A DNA stretch of 64,000 bases from Microbacteriaceae bacterium PS02070. Lineage in GTDB: Bacteria > Actinomycetota > Actinomycetes > Actinomycetales > Microbacteriaceae. Positions 48,075 to 57,270 of this stretch are shown here, piece by piece. The translations under genes and the position numbers were made by a program. The notes beneath the pieces are model-generated. The model made no database searches and was not told the DNA's origin. It saw only the letters and a list, made by a program, of their open reading frames with translations. The stretch covers positions 654,430 through 718,429 of the forward strand of contig JASCPE010000002.1 of NCBI GenBank assembly GCA_029959865.1, in the 5' to 3' direction. Position 1 is the first letter of the stretch, and each line of letters starts with the position of its first letter.

Positions 48075-50654
48075 TCAGGCGACGGTGAAGCTGACGACCT
48101 TGGGAGCCCGCACAACCGCACGGGTGATCTCGCGCCCGTCGAGCGCACGGATGATCCGCTCGTCCGCACGTGCGGCCTTCTCCAGGTCTTCCGCAGAGAT
48201 GCGCGCGGGGACGTCCAGAGTGCCGCGGACCTTGCCGTTGATCTGCACGACCGCCGTGACCGACTCTTCGACGAGAAGGGTCGGGTCGGCCTGCCGCCAC
48301 GTGGCCAGGCCGACGAATGGCTCATAGCCGAGCGTCTCCCACATTTCTTCCGCCGTGTGCGGGGCGAACAGGTCCAGCACCATCGCGATAGCTTCGGCAG
48401 CCTCACGGACAGCGGGGTCGGCGGGACCGGCGCCGCTGTCGATGACCTTGCGCGTTGCATTCACGAGGTCCATCAGCCGCGCCACGACCACGTTGAACTT
48501 CGTGTGCTCGATCAGGGACGGTGCGTCCGACCACAGCCGGTGAGTCACCCGCCGTAGCGCCCGGTCGCCTTCGGCCCACACCACGTCAGGCGCGCTGGTG
48601 ACATCGGCGGCGACGCGCAGCGCGCGGGCGAGGAACTTCTGAGCGCCCGTAGTGGAGACATCCTCCCAATTGATGTCGTCCTCGACGGGACCGGCGAAGG
48701 CGATGGCCGTGCGCACGACATCGGCGCCCGGATCGATCATGCTCGAGGCGAACTCGACGAGATTGCCCTTGCTCTTCGACATCTTCGATCCGTCCAGGAG
48801 CACCATGCCCTGGTTGATCAAGCTCGTGAACGGCTCGGTGAAGTCGATGAGGTCCATGTCGTAGAGGACCTTGGTGATGAACCGCGCGTACAGGAGGTGC
48901 AGAATCGCGTGCTCGACACCGCCGATGTAGGAATCCACCGGTGCCCATCGCTGCGCTTGCGCGGGCGAGAACGGCTCCTGCGCGTCGTTCGGCGACAGGA
49001 ACCGCAGGAAATACCACGAGCTGTCGACGAATGTGTCCATCGTGTCGCGATCGCGTTCGGCGGGTTCGCCGGTCTCCGGGTCGGTCGTGGCGATCCAGTC
49101 GGTCGCGCCCCCCAGCGGAGACGTGCCCTTCGGCGCGAGGTCGAGGTCGCGCGCGTCCGGAAGCGTCAGCGGAAGCTGGTCGTCGGGCACGGGCACGATG
49201 CGCCCGTCGGCGGTGTGAATCATCGGAATCGGCGTTCCCCAGAATCGCTGACGGGAAATCAGCCAATCGCGGAGGCGATACGACTTGGCTGCGCGGCCCT
49301 TGCCGAGCGCCTCCAGCTCCTCGATGACACGGATGATCGCGTGCCGCTTGCTCAGCCCATCGAGGCTGCCCGAGTTGATCATGCGACCGTCGTCGGTCAG
49401 CGCGACACCCGTGCGGGCGGGGTCGATGGACTCGAGCTCCAGATCGGGGTCGATCGGGTTGCCCTCGTCGTCCACCTCGATGACCGGAATCGCACCCGTG
49501 ATCGGGGCGGTGGTGTCGACGACCACCTTGACGGGCAGATCGAAGGCGCGTGCGAAGTCGAGGTCGCGCTGATCGTGAGCGGGGACCGCCATGACCGCGC
49601 CGTGTCCGTAGTCGGCCAGCACGTAGTCAGCTGCCCAGATGGGCAGGCGCTCTCCGTTGATCGGGTTGATGGCATAGCGGTCCAGGAACACGCCGGTCTT
49701 CGGGCGGTCGGTGCTCTGGCGCTCGATGTCGGTCTGCTTACCGACCTGGTCGAGGTAGTCCTGGAAGCGCATGCGCACTTCAGCGCTGGAGCCGGCGGCC
49801 AGCTCGGCAGCCAGGTCGCTGTCGGGCGCGACGACGAAGAAGGTTGCTCCGTGGAGTGTGTCGGGGCGGGTGGAGAAGACCGTGACGGTCCCCTCGCGTC
49901 CTTCGATCTCGAAGTCGATGTCCGCGCCGATCGAGCGTCCGATCCAGTTGCGCTGCATTCGGATGACCTTGGACGGCCAGAAACCCTCCAGCTGGTTCAG
50001 GTCGTCGAGGAGGCGGTCGGCGTACTCGGTGATCTTGAAGTACCACTGGGTGAGCTTCTTCTTGACGACTTCGGCGCCGCACCGTTCGCAGTGACCGTCG
50101 ACGACCTGCTCGTTCGCGAGAACCGTCTGGTCGTTGGGGCACCAGTTGACCGCGCTCTCCTTGCGGTACGCGAGCCCACGCTCGTAGAGACGCTGGAACA
50201 GCCACTGGTTCCATCGGTAGTACTCGGGGTCGCTCGTGTGGAGAACGCGGCTCCAGTCATAGGAGGAGCCGAACTCGCGGAAGCTCTTCTTGTGCTGCTC
50301 GATGTTCGAGTACGTCCACTCGCGCGGGTCTGATCCGGCGCCGCCCTTGATCGCGGCGTTCTCAGCGGGGAGGCCGAACGAATCCCAGCCGATGGGGTTC
50401 AGGACGTTGTAGCCACGGTGCCGCCAGAATCGCGCGACGACGTCGACGTAGGCGTAGTTCTCCGCGTGGCCCATGTGGAGGTCACCGGAGGGGTAGGGGA
50501 ACATCCCGAGCACGTACTTGCGCGGACGGGTGTCTTGCGGCCCCCCGGCGCGGAACGGGTCGGCCTCGCGCCAGCGGCGTTGCCACTTCTCCTGGATAGC
50601 CACGGGGTCGAAGCGACCCTCGGCGGGAGGAGCAGACGTGAAGGCAGAAGACAC
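48075..50654 (-). CDS. leuS: Leucyl-tRNA synthetase
   Basis: An 859-residue class I synthetase. [14 protein letters not shown] holds the HIGH-like motif (about residues 60-63); the editing domain is inserted in the catalytic core, [11 protein letters not shown] is the KMSKS loop, and the anticodon-binding domain and C-terminal domain follow. GTG 50654 is preferred. A TTG at 50708 in frame lies directly against a TAGAAT -10 hexamer (50709-50714), so the transcript would begin after that TTG. No T-box or leader peptide is evident before leuS. Confidence 0.94.
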   Translation of the reverse strand: MSSAFTSAPPAEGRFDPVAIQEKWQRRWREADPFRAGGPQDTRPRKYVLGMFPYPSGDLHMGHAENYAYVDVVARFWRHRGYNVLNPIGWDSFGLPAENAAIKGGAGSDPREWTYSNIEQHKKSFREFGSSYDWSRVLHTSDPEYYRWNQWLFQRLYERGLAYRKESAVNWCPNDQTVLANEQVVDGHCERCGAEVVKKKLTQWYFKITEYADRLLDDLNQLEGFWPSKVIRMQRNWIGRSIGADIDFEIEGREGTVTVFSTRPDTLHGATFFVVAPDSDLAAELAAGSSAEVRMRFQDYLDQVGKQTDIERQSTDRPKTGVFLDRYAINPINGERLPIWAADYVLADYGHGAVMAVPAHDQRDLDFARAFDLPVKVVVDTTAPITGAIPVIEVDDEGNPIDPDLELESIDPARTGVALTDDGRMINSGSLDGLSKRHAIIRVIEELEALGKGRAAKSYRLRDWLISRQRFWGTPIPMIHTADGRIVPVPDDQLPLTLPDARDLDLAPKGTSPLGGATDWIATTDPETGEPAERDRDTMDTFVDSSWYFLRFLSPNDAQEPFSPAQAQRWAPVDSYIGGVEHAILHLLYARFITKVLYDMDLIDFTEPFTSLINQGMVLLDGSKMSKSKGNLVEFASSMIDPGADVVRTAIAFAGPVEDDINWEDVSTTGAQKFLARALRVAADVTSAPDVVWAEGDRALRRVTHRLWSDAPSLIEHTKFNVVVARLMDLVNATRKVIDSGAGPADPAVREAAEAIAMVLDLFAPHTAEEMWETLGYEPFVGLATWRQADPTLLVEESVTAVVQINGKVRGTLDVPARISAEDLEKAARADERIIRALDGREITRAVVRAPKVVSFTVA

Positions 50655-50708
50655 AGCGATCCGATCGGGTGTTGCGGGGGTGGGACAAGAGGAAAAGTCT
50701 CCTGCCAA

Positions 50709-50714
50709 TTCTAG
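50709..50714 (-). promoter_or_regulatory. -10 hexamer TAGAAT of leuS
   Basis: TAGAAT 50-55 bases before GTG 50654, between the pabB stop and leuS. It predicts a short 5' UTR and rules out the upstream TTG start. Confidence 0.5.
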
Positions 50715-50723
50715 CGGAACGGG

Positions 50724-52022
50724 TCACTCCCAGTCCGGGGGAAGCGTCGCGCCGATGGCACGCAGCGGACCGCGTGCCTTCAGTGCGACCTCGGCGACCT
50801 CATCGACGGCTCGTGACCCCCAGGTGATGCCGCCGCCGGCGCCGACGTACGCCCCACCCGGGTGCGTGACGATCGACCGGATCGTCATCGCAAGCTCCGC
50901 GGCCCCCGACCGGTCCACCCACCCGAAGCAGCCTGCGAAGACGCCGCGTGCCTCTTTTTCGAGGTCGTGCAGGATCGTCATGGCCGAGAGCTTCGGCGCG
51001 CCGGTCATGCTCCCGGCAGGGAAAGTGGCATCGAGCACCTCCGCGAGCGTCACCCCGGGGCGCAGCTCGCCGGCGATGGTGCTGACCAACTGGTGCACGG
51101 TCGGATATGTCTCGACAGTGAGCAGCGCTTCGGTTCTGACGCTCCCGACGCTGCAGACCTGCTGGAGATCGTTGCGCATCAGGTCGACGATCATCACGTT
51201 CTCGGCACGTTCCTTGGTGCTGGCGAGGAGCTCTGCGCTCAGCGTCGCGTCGGCCTCGGGCGTCGCCCCCCGGCCCCTCGTGCCTTTGATCGGCCGGGTA
51301 CGAACCACGCCGCCGGCGATCTCGAGAAACGTCTCGGGACTCGCGGAGACCAGGGCGTGGTCGCCGATGCGGATGACTCCGCCCCGGGCAGCACCCGCCG
51401 TGCGGCGCAGAGTCAGGTACGCGGCGACCGGATCGATATCGTGATCGACGCTGAAGCGCGTGGTCAGACACAGCTGATAGGCATCACCGGCATGGATCGC
51501 GTCCCGACACTGCTCGATCAGGCGCGCATAGTCCCGGGCATCATGCCGAGCGCGCGCAACGACGGGTGTGCCATCGGAGGTGGGGGCCGCATCGCCGATC
51601 TGTTCCACCCACCGCGTCACCTGAGCGCGAAACTCTTCCTCTCGCTCGGCCGGGCACCGCAGGAACCACCGCTGGGTGTCGTGCTCGAAGGCCAGCGCAC
51701 GGTCGACGCGGATCCACGCGCTTTGCGGAACCGAATCGTCGCGGTGCGCGGGGCTTCCCGCCTGACCTGCGGCAACGTCATAGCCGAGCCACCCCACCCA
51801 CCCGTCCTCCAGGCCGGCTCCGGTGCGGGCGGGACTGCCGGACACCACGAGGGCCCGGTCGACCTCCGCCGACTCGCCCGCTCCCATCAGCGACCACCCT
51901 GTCGTGGCCCCGTATCCGGCATCGAGCCAGAAGCCATTCTCGGCGCGTCCGGGCCCGGCGCGGAAGAGATCCTCTGGGTCCGCGCGCAGGGGCAACGGTT
52001 TCCAGGTCGTCTCAGTCGGCAC
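50724..52022 (-). CDS. pabB: Aminodeoxychorismate synthase component I-like chorismate enzyme
   Basis: A 432-residue chorismate-binding enzyme. The segment RPIKGTRGRG has Lys246 at the position where PabB uses a lysine nucleophile and where TrpE has PIAGT, so para-aminobenzoate (folate) synthesis is favoured over tryptophan. Other conserved pieces are DLMRNDLQQVCSVGSV and FPAGSMTGAPK with GGGITWGS near the end. No glutamine amidotransferase (pabA) or lyase (pabC) gene is adjacent. GTG 52022 has TAGCCT six bases upstream and is probably leaderless. Confidence 0.9.
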   Translation of the reverse strand: MPTETTWKPLPLRADPEDLFRAGPGRAENGFWLDAGYGATTGWSLMGAGESAEVDRALVVSGSPARTGAGLEDGWVGWLGYDVAAGQAGSPAHRDDSVPQSAWIRVDRALAFEHDTQRWFLRCPAEREEEFRAQVTRWVEQIGDAAPTSDGTPVVARARHDARDYARLIEQCRDAIHAGDAYQLCLTTRFSVDHDIDPVAAYLTLRRTAGAARGGVIRIGDHALVSASPETFLEIAGGVVRTRPIKGTRGRGATPEADATLSAELLASTKERAENVMIVDLMRNDLQQVCSVGSVRTEALLTVETYPTVHQLVSTIAGELRPGVTLAEVLDATFPAGSMTGAPKLSAMTILHDLEKEARGVFAGCFGWVDRSGAAELAMTIRSIVTHPGGAYVGAGGGITWGSRAVDEVAEVALKARGPLRAIGATLPPDWE

Positions 52023-52028
52023 GCTCTC

Positions 52029-52057
52029 AGGCTAGACCGACCCACGAGGCCTAGGCT
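52029..52057. promoter_or_regulatory. Divergent leaderless promoters of pabB and dedA
   Basis: TAGCCT on the minus strand (52029-52034) is six bases from the pabB GTG. TAGGCT on the plus strand (52052-52057) is seven bases from the dedA GTG. The two promoters overlap within 43 bases between the start codons, so a bound polymerase at one would hinder the other. Confidence 0.5.
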
Positions 52058-52064
52058 CGGGGGC

Positions 52065-52733
52065 GTGAATGAGCTCATCACCACGCTGCTCGATGCCGTG
52101 CAGGCGGTCGATCCCGTGGTGCGGACCCTTCTGGCGGGGCTCGCGATCATCTTGGAGACGAGCGTGCTTGTCGGGCTGGTCGTCCCCGGCGATTCAATCG
52201 TCATCGTGGCTGGCACCGCCGTGGCAACACCCGTCGAAGGTGTGATCCTCGTTCTCGTCCTCATCGTCGGTGCTCTCATCGGCGAGTCGATCGGCTTCTG
52301 GATCGGGAGATGGCTCGGTCCGCGTTTTCGGCATTCCCGACTCGGGCGAAAGCTCGGCGAGCGAAACTGGCTCCGCGCGGAACTGTATCTGCGCCGCCGC
52401 GGTGGCCCCGCGATCTTCCTCTCCCGCTTCCTGCCGGTGCTGCACTCCCTTGTGCCGCTGACGGTCGGGATGAGTGGATTCGGCTATCGCCGCTTCCTCG
52501 CGTGGACCACGCCCGCGTGCACGCTCTGGTCGATCGCCTATGTGTCCTTCGCCGCGCTCGCAGCGGGAACCTATCGGGAGCTTGCCGATCAGCTCCACTA
52601 TGCGGCTTACGTGTTCGTCGGACTCATCGTCGTCTTCGTGCTCGTCGTCTATCTCGCCAAGCGCATCATCGTCGCGCGCGAGGCACGGCACATGCGACTC
52701 CCTGACGAGGACTCCGACGAGTCGGCCCCGTGA
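52065..52733 (+). CDS. DedA-family membrane protein
   Basis: A 222-residue DedA (SNARE-associated/VTT) protein. GLVVPGDSIVIVAG, ESIGFWIGRWLG and FLSRFLPVLHSLVPLTVGMSG are family hallmarks, with about five hydrophobic segments. DedA proteins act as flippases for undecaprenyl phosphate or phosphatidylethanolamine and affect membrane homeostasis. GTG 52065 has a leaderless -10 seven bases upstream. The next gene encodes an App1-type phosphatidate phosphatase 13 bases later, suggesting joint work in lipid metabolism. Confidence 0.9.
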   Translation: MNELITTLLDAVQAVDPVVRTLLAGLAIILETSVLVGLVVPGDSIVIVAGTAVATPVEGVILVLVLIVGALIGESIGFWIGRWLGPRFRHSRLGRKLGERNWLRAELYLRRRGGPAIFLSRFLPVLHSLVPLTVGMSGFGYRRFLAWTTPACTLWSIAYVSFAALAAGTYRELADQLHYAAYVFVGLIVVFVLVVYLAKRIIVAREARHMRLPDEDSDESAP

Positions 52734-52746
52734 AAGACTGAACGGG

Positions 52747-53778
52747 ATGTCCAAATCGCCGCAGAAAGAGCCCAAGGAACTGTGGATTGCTCGCCGCGAG
52801 TACCAGTTCCATTCGTGGCGCGAGCGCCGCGCGCGCAAGCGTGGACAGAGGCCGACGATGGCTGCATTCCCTGGCTACGGCAGTCAGAAGTGGGTGCGCG
52901 TTCTGGGACGGGCGCTGATCGTCCCACCGCGCCTTGCCTCTCGTCTGGGCGACAACCCCAGCGTGCGCGGCTGGCGCAGCTTTGCGGCGATCGCCATCGG
53001 GTACGCACAAGTCAGGATCACCATTGCAGGCGTGACTCACGACATCGTCGCGGATCGCGGTGGGGTCATCGATACCGTGCTCCCCGCACAGCTGGAACCC
53101 GGGTGGCAGACGCTGGAGATGTCGGTGGAGGGCAGCGAACCCGTCAGCTCTCCGGTCTACATCGTCGGGGACGAGGTGACCTCCGGGATCGTCTCCGATG
53201 TCGATGACACCGTGATGGTCACCGCACTGCCGCGACCCTTCGTCGCCGCGTGGAACTCCTTCGTCCTCGACGAGCACGCGCGGCAGGCTGTGCCGGGGAT
53301 GGCGGTGCTCATGGAACGGCTCACGCGCGAGAACCCCGGCGCGCCCGTCGTCTACCTGTCGACTGGCTCCTGGAATGTGGCTCCGACCCTCGAGCGTTTC
53401 CTGAGCCGGAACCTCTACCCTCCGGGCGCACTCCTTCTCACCGATTGGGGTCCCACGCACGATCGCTGGTTCCGCTCGGGACGGGCGCACAAGGAGGAGA
53501 ACCTCACGCGTCTGGCCGAGGAGTTCCCCCACATCCGATGGATCCTCATCGGTGATGACGGGCAGCACGACGACGCGATCTACACGGCGTTCGCCGGGGC
53601 GCACCCAGACAATGTCGCCGCTGTCGCGATCCGCCGGCTCTCGGCTGCGGAAGCGGTCCTCGCCGGTGGCCGGACGACCGTCGATGATCACTCCGCCTCC
53701 GGGGTGCCGTGGGTCACAGCGAGCGATGGCGCCGGGCTCCTCGAGAAGCTACGCGATGTCGGGGCCGCGAGCGACTGA
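52747..53778 (+). CDS. App1/DUF2183-type phosphatase (HAD-like)
   Basis: A 343-residue protein like the catalytic domain of yeast App1 phosphatidate phosphatase. SDVDDTVM is the DxDxT nucleophile motif (about residues 156-163), YLSTGSWN motif II, and LIGDDGQHD the metal-binding motif IV. An N-terminal basic segment and a beta-rich region precede it. There is no membrane segment; association with membranes is likely through the basic N-terminus (RERRARKRGQR). It follows dedA closely; an AAGACT hexamer seven bases before ATG may also serve as a promoter. Confidence 0.87.
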   Translation: MSKSPQKEPKELWIARREYQFHSWRERRARKRGQRPTMAAFPGYGSQKWVRVLGRALIVPPRLASRLGDNPSVRGWRSFAAIAIGYAQVRITIAGVTHDIVADRGGVIDTVLPAQLEPGWQTLEMSVEGSEPVSSPVYIVGDEVTSGIVSDVDDTVMVTALPRPFVAAWNSFVLDEHARQAVPGMAVLMERLTRENPGAPVVYLSTGSWNVAPTLERFLSRNLYPPGALLLTDWGPTHDRWFRSGRAHKEENLTRLAEEFPHIRWILIGDDGQHDDAIYTAFAGAHPDNVAAVAIRRLSAAEAVLAGGRTTVDDHSASGVPWVTASDGAGLLEKLRDVGAASD

Positions 53779-53799
53779 GCGTCGTGTGAGGATGGGGCG

Positions 53800-54396
53800 A
53801 TGACGCTCGTGATGCTCATCGGACCGCCGGCCGTCGGCAAGATGGCGGTGGGGCGCGAGCTTGCCCGCACCGGGGCCTTCGGCCTGTTCCACAATCACCA
53901 CACGATCGAGCCGCTCGCGGAGATCTTCGGCCACGGCACGCCTGCCTTCGACACGCTCAATTCCGAGTGGCGGACACGTGTCATCGAGGAGGCGGCTCGC
54001 CACGGCCACAGTCTCGTCTTCACGTTCGTGTGGGATCTCGCCTCCAAAGATGAGCGCGACTGGGTCACCCAGCTCGTGGCGCCCTATGAGGACGCGGGAG
54101 GCGAGGTCGTCGTGGTGGAGCTGGCAGCCGACCTGTCGACGCGTCTACGGCGAAACCGGACGGAAGAGCGCCTGGCGAGTAAACCCAGCAAACGTGACCT
54201 CGACTGGTCGCACGCGAACGTGCTGGAGATGGAATCGTTCACGATGAACACCCACCCCGGAAGCCGCCTGCCCGCACACGATTTCCTCGATGCGCACCGT
54301 TACCTTCGCATCGACACGACCGCGCTGACGGCGGGCGAGACCGCAGCGCACATTGGCGCGTGGCTGGACCTGCCGAGCGTCGGCGGTGCCGCGTAG
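53800..54396 (+). CDS. P-loop nucleotide kinase-like protein with altered Walker A
   Basis: A 198-residue protein with GPPAVGKM at residues 8-15: the Walker A fold is clear, but the Ser/Thr that ligates Mg2+ is Met15. LFHNHHTIEPLAEIF, LVFTFVWD, and VVVVELAADLSTRLRRNRTEERLASKP (a lid-like Arg-rich stretch) fit shikimate/AAA_33-type small-molecule kinases. The substrate is unknown, and the missing Ser/Thr may weaken or change catalysis, although family members with this change exist. Its TAG stop is also the first half of the next gene's -10. Confidence 0.75.
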   Translation: MTLVMLIGPPAVGKMAVGRELARTGAFGLFHNHHTIEPLAEIFGHGTPAFDTLNSEWRTRVIEEAARHGHSLVFTFVWDLASKDERDWVTQLVAPYEDAGGEVVVVELAADLSTRLRRNRTEERLASKPSKRDLDWSHANVLEMESFTMNTHPGSRLPAHDFLDAHRYLRIDTTALTAGETAAHIGAWLDLPSVGGAA

Positions 54397-54399
54397 CCT
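54394..54399 (+). promoter_or_regulatory. -10 hexamer TAGCCT of the SRAP gene, leaderless
   Basis: TAGCCT, six bases, then ATG 54406; the TAG is the stop codon of the upstream gene. Confidence 0.5.
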
Positions 54400-54405
54400 G
54401 AAGCC

Positions 54406-55116
54406 ATGTGTGGTCGATTCGTCGTGGCAAACGTCGCTTCCGAGCTCGTCGGCATGCTTCGTGTCGACGTGGTGTCCGACGAGCTGCCCGCGCCCTCGTA
54501 CAACATCGCACCGACGGACCGGGCGGCGATCGTGCTCGACTCGGCGAAGACCGATCCGCCCACGCGCAGGCTGGAGAGCGCGCGGTGGGGGCTGGTTCCG
54601 GGGTGGGCGAAAGATCCCAAGATTGGCGTGCGCGCGTTCAATGCACGCTCGGAAGAGGTCGGCAGCAAGCCGATGTTCCGAAAGGCGCTGGAGCGCCGGA
54701 GGGCGATCATCCCCGCGACGGGCTACTACGAATGGAAACGCGAGGGCGAGCGGAAGATCCCGCATTACATCCACTCCGCAGATGAGACGCCCCTGCTGTT
54801 CGCGGGCCTTTACGAGTGGTGGAGAGACCCGACGAAACCTGAGGATGATCCGGCCCGCTGGCTGCTGAGCTTCACGATCATGACGCGCGATTCGATCGGC
54901 GCTCTCGGATCGATCCACGACCGGATGCCGTTGTTCTTGGACGCAGCGCACGCCGACGCGTGGCTCGAGCCCGGCGGGGAGAACACCCGTGACGTGCTGG
55001 ATGCGGCCATTGACGCGGCGCCCACGCTCGCGGGCAGCCTCACCAGTGTCATCGTCGGCTCCGCGGTCGGCAACGTGCGCAACAACTCCCCCGCCCTCAT
55101 CGAACCCGTGGCATAG
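54406..55116 (+). CDS. SOS response-associated peptidase (SRAP; HMCES/YedK family)
   Basis: A 236-residue protein that shields abasic sites in single-stranded DNA by forming a thiazolidine crosslink through Cys2. MCGRF at the N-terminus, Asn34 in NIAPTD, Glu109 in YYEWKR and His171 in IHDRMP make up the complete active site. The exposed Cys2 requires initiator Met removal, which links it to the deformylase and aminopeptidase route. There is a leaderless promoter, and no LexA box is evident directly upstream. Confidence 0.93.
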   Translation: MCGRFVVANVASELVGMLRVDVVSDELPAPSYNIAPTDRAAIVLDSAKTDPPTRRLESARWGLVPGWAKDPKIGVRAFNARSEEVGSKPMFRKALERRRAIIPATGYYEWKREGERKIPHYIHSADETPLLFAGLYEWWRDPTKPEDDPARWLLSFTIMTRDSIGALGSIHDRMPLFLDAAHADAWLEPGGENTRDVLDAAIDAAPTLAGSLTSVIVGSAVGNVRNNSPALIEPVA

Positions 55117-55123
55117 GAGACTT

Positions 55124-55447
55124 ATGACTGACAACCCTCAGCAGGAGGTGGTCGCTCGCATCTGCGACCGGCTCCGGGATGGCGTGACGGTTCAGACCAA
55201 GAGGATGTTCGGCGGGGTGTCCGTCATGGTCGACGGGGAGTTGTGGGTCAGCGTAGGAAAACGCGGTGATCTCCTCGTGCGAGTCAATCATGAGCGTTAC
55301 GCCGACCTCTGCGCGCGAGACGGCGTCTCGGCCGCTCGCATGGGCGAGCGAGACATGGGCCCGGGCTGGCTCGTCGTCGATGCCGCACACACCAGCAACG
55401 CTGATATCGACTTCTGGTTGGGCGAGGCCTCGCGCCACGGCCGCTGA
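55124..55447 (+). CDS. TfoX/Sxy N-terminal domain protein
   Basis: A 107-residue single-domain protein like the N-terminal domain of TfoX/Sxy (TKRMFGGVSVMVDGELWVSVGKRGDLLVRV). In Gammaproteobacteria TfoX switches on competence genes with CRP; single-domain actinobacterial members have no established role. It lies seven bases after the SRAP gene with AGGAGA as ribosome-binding site, so it is probably co-expressed with it, and is convergent with the condensation/GNAT gene. Confidence 0.85.
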   Translation: MTDNPQQEVVARICDRLRDGVTVQTKRMFGGVSVMVDGELWVSVGKRGDLLVRVNHERYADLCARDGVSAARMGERDMGPGWLVVDAAHTSNADIDFWLGEASRHGR

Positions 55448-55456
55448 ACGCGTGAG

Positions 55457-57229
55457 TTAGAGCTCGCGCTTGAGGCCCAGGTGCGAGTCGATGTAGCCGA
55501 GGCGTGCGTAGAACGCGCGTGCGCGGTGACGTTGCACGTCGGTCGCGAGCTGACTGAGCGTTGCTTGGTGCGCGCGCCCATGCGCGTGTGCCCACGTCAT
55601 CATCGCCGTGCCGATCCCGCGGCCGCGCAGCGGGGAGGCGACCCGCACGCCCTCCACCTGCAGACGCGTGGTGCCACCCCGAGAAAGCCCGGGAACGATT
55701 GTGAGTTGCATGGTGCCGACCACATTGTCGTCGGCGTCGCGCACAGCCGCGAGGAAGTGCGAGCGGTCACGCGTGACCGCGTCGAAGGCGATCTCATACC
55801 TGGACAGCTGAGCGCTCTCCCGTTCCGGTGCGACGTCGTCGTCCGACAGAAGCGCCACGAGTGCGGGGACGTCCGCACGATTGGCCCGCTCGACGCGATA
55901 GATCTCGTCGCCGACCCGCAACCGCGAGGAGATCGACGCGTGCGCTTGGGCGCGGAGGCGGGTGATCAGCGAGTCCAACCACAGGCCGACGTGGCTTCGG
56001 GCCTCGGGCGTGTCCGGGTAGCGACAGCGCAGGTGCAGGCCGGAGTCGTTCAGGATGAACCACAGCATCACCCCGTCTGTCTCGATCGCCGAGCCGACGT
56101 ACTGTGCTTGCAGGCCATCGGCATCGATCCGCACAGGCAAGCGCCGAAGGTCGAGCCACGAGATCGCGAACATTCCTGGGGCCGCGGGCATGCCGCCCCA
56201 GGGTTCGAGCACGTCCTCCAGCGACCACGACCCGAGGCCGATCGCTTCCTTGACGGCCGCGGCGCAGGCGCGCGGGGCGGAATCATCGGATTCGAGGACC
56301 GAGTTCGTGATGAACCATCCCACTGAGTCGTGCCAGACGGGGTCGTACCTGCTGTGCACCGGGAACACGGCGCGCAGTGGTGCGTTCGCGACGTCACGCG
56401 TCACCGCCGTCATCGCAGAGATCACGAGGGTAAGTGTCGAGACGCCTTCATCGCGCGCCTGCATTGCAAACGCCGCGCTCTCGTCGACGTCGAGGACATC
56501 GCGCACCTCGACGCGCTCGGGCTGCAGCGTCTCGACATCGCCGAGCGAGAGCGGAAAGCACGGCATGACATCGCCGGACGCCGCGATGATCTCTGCCCAG
56601 CGCGCGCGGGCGTCGTCCGGTGCGACGGGCCGTTCGCGGAGCGCGTGGGTGTGCTCGGCGAAGGCAGGTGGCGGGGTGGAGGCCGCGATGAAGTGAGCGT
56701 CCGCGTCGTTCATCCCCAGGAAGGCGAGGAGATCGCGCGCAATCACCAGGAGTGACCACATGTCGACGTGCGAGTGGTCCGCGCCGATCACCACGGTCGG
56801 ACCGACGGTCGTGTCCAGGACGCAGAGGCGGTGGGACGGTTGTTGGTACGGCGAGCACTTCTCGTCCAACACACGTCGGAGCGCGTCGTTGACTGCTTGG
56901 CCGGGTTCAATCGTGTGCTCGACCCACGCGCCAGCGCTGACCTCCACCTGCCACAGTTCTGGGCCAGCCGCCGAGGGGGTGAACACCGAGCGCAGAGTGC
57001 CGTGCCGCTGGATGACCTCCAGCCATGCGGCACCGAGGCGGTCCAGGTCGATCTGCTCGGAGAGCTGGAAGGAGAGCGCCATCCACGACCCCGGCCGGTC
57101 GCCCACCTCGACATGGCGACGCTGGTCGAAAGATACGGGTAAGGGAGCGTATCGCTCACCGACGGCGACGTCGTATCCCCACAAACGTCCAAAGGGCAGA
57201 CGCAGATGTGTCACGTTGGTCAGCCGCAT
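55457..57229 (-). CDS. Condensation-domain/GNAT acetyltransferase fusion protein
   Basis: A 590-residue protein in two parts. Residues 1-430 resemble an NRPS condensation or PapA-type acyltransferase. DHSHVD (residues 151-156) stands where HHxxxDG is expected, with the catalytic second His (152) and Asp (156) kept but the first His replaced by Asp and the Gly by Met. SVGWFITNSVL corresponds to the conserved GxFxNT latch. Residues 440-590 form a GNAT domain with VVGTMQLTIVPG and VASPLRGRGIGTAMMTWAHAHG (acetyl-CoA loop). No NRPS, carrier or adenylation gene is nearby, so the acceptor is probably a small molecule. ATG 57229 is seven bases after TAGGTT (leaderless); an upstream TTG/GTG extension to 57277 would overlap the divergent gene. 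Function unknown. Confidence 0.8.
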   Translation of the reverse strand: MRLTNVTHLRLPFGRLWGYDVAVGERYAPLPVSFDQRRHVEVGDRPGSWMALSFQLSEQIDLDRLGAAWLEVIQRHGTLRSVFTPSAAGPELWQVEVSAGAWVEHTIEPGQAVNDALRRVLDEKCSPYQQPSHRLCVLDTTVGPTVVIGADHSHVDMWSLLVIARDLLAFLGMNDADAHFIAASTPPPAFAEHTHALRERPVAPDDARARWAEIIAASGDVMPCFPLSLGDVETLQPERVEVRDVLDVDESAAFAMQARDEGVSTLTLVISAMTAVTRDVANAPLRAVFPVHSRYDPVWHDSVGWFITNSVLESDDSAPRACAAAVKEAIGLGSWSLEDVLEPWGGMPAAPGMFAISWLDLRRLPVRIDADGLQAQYVGSAIETDGVMLWFILNDSGLHLRCRYPDTPEARSHVGLWLDSLITRLRAQAHASISSRLRVGDEIYRVERANRADVPALVALLSDDDVAPERESAQLSRYEIAFDAVTRDRSHFLAAVRDADDNVVGTMQLTIVPGLSRGGTTRLQVEGVRVASPLRGRGIGTAMMTWAHAHGRAHQATLSQLATDVQRHRARAFYARLGYIDSHLGLKREL

Positions 57230-57236
57230 AGGGACT

Positions 57237-57242
57237 AACCTA
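57237..57242 (-). promoter_or_regulatory. -10 hexamer TAGGTT of the condensation/GNAT gene, leaderless
   Basis: TAGGTT, seven bases, then ATG 57229; it sits in the 41-base gap to the divergent hydrolase. Confidence 0.45.
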
Positions 57243-57270
57243 GGCCCCAAAACACTCTCCAGGAGCCGAT

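Noticed and set aside
50655..50708. An upstream TTG start for leuS at 50708
   Set aside because: It abuts the TAGAAT -10 hexamer, so it would precede the transcript start; the added 18 residues are not typical of LeuS.
50695..50714. A CIRCE-like half site (TTGGCA) in front of leuS
   Set aside because: It shares the CGCTAGAATTGGCA stretch with the hrcA promoter, but the second GAGTGCC arm is missing.
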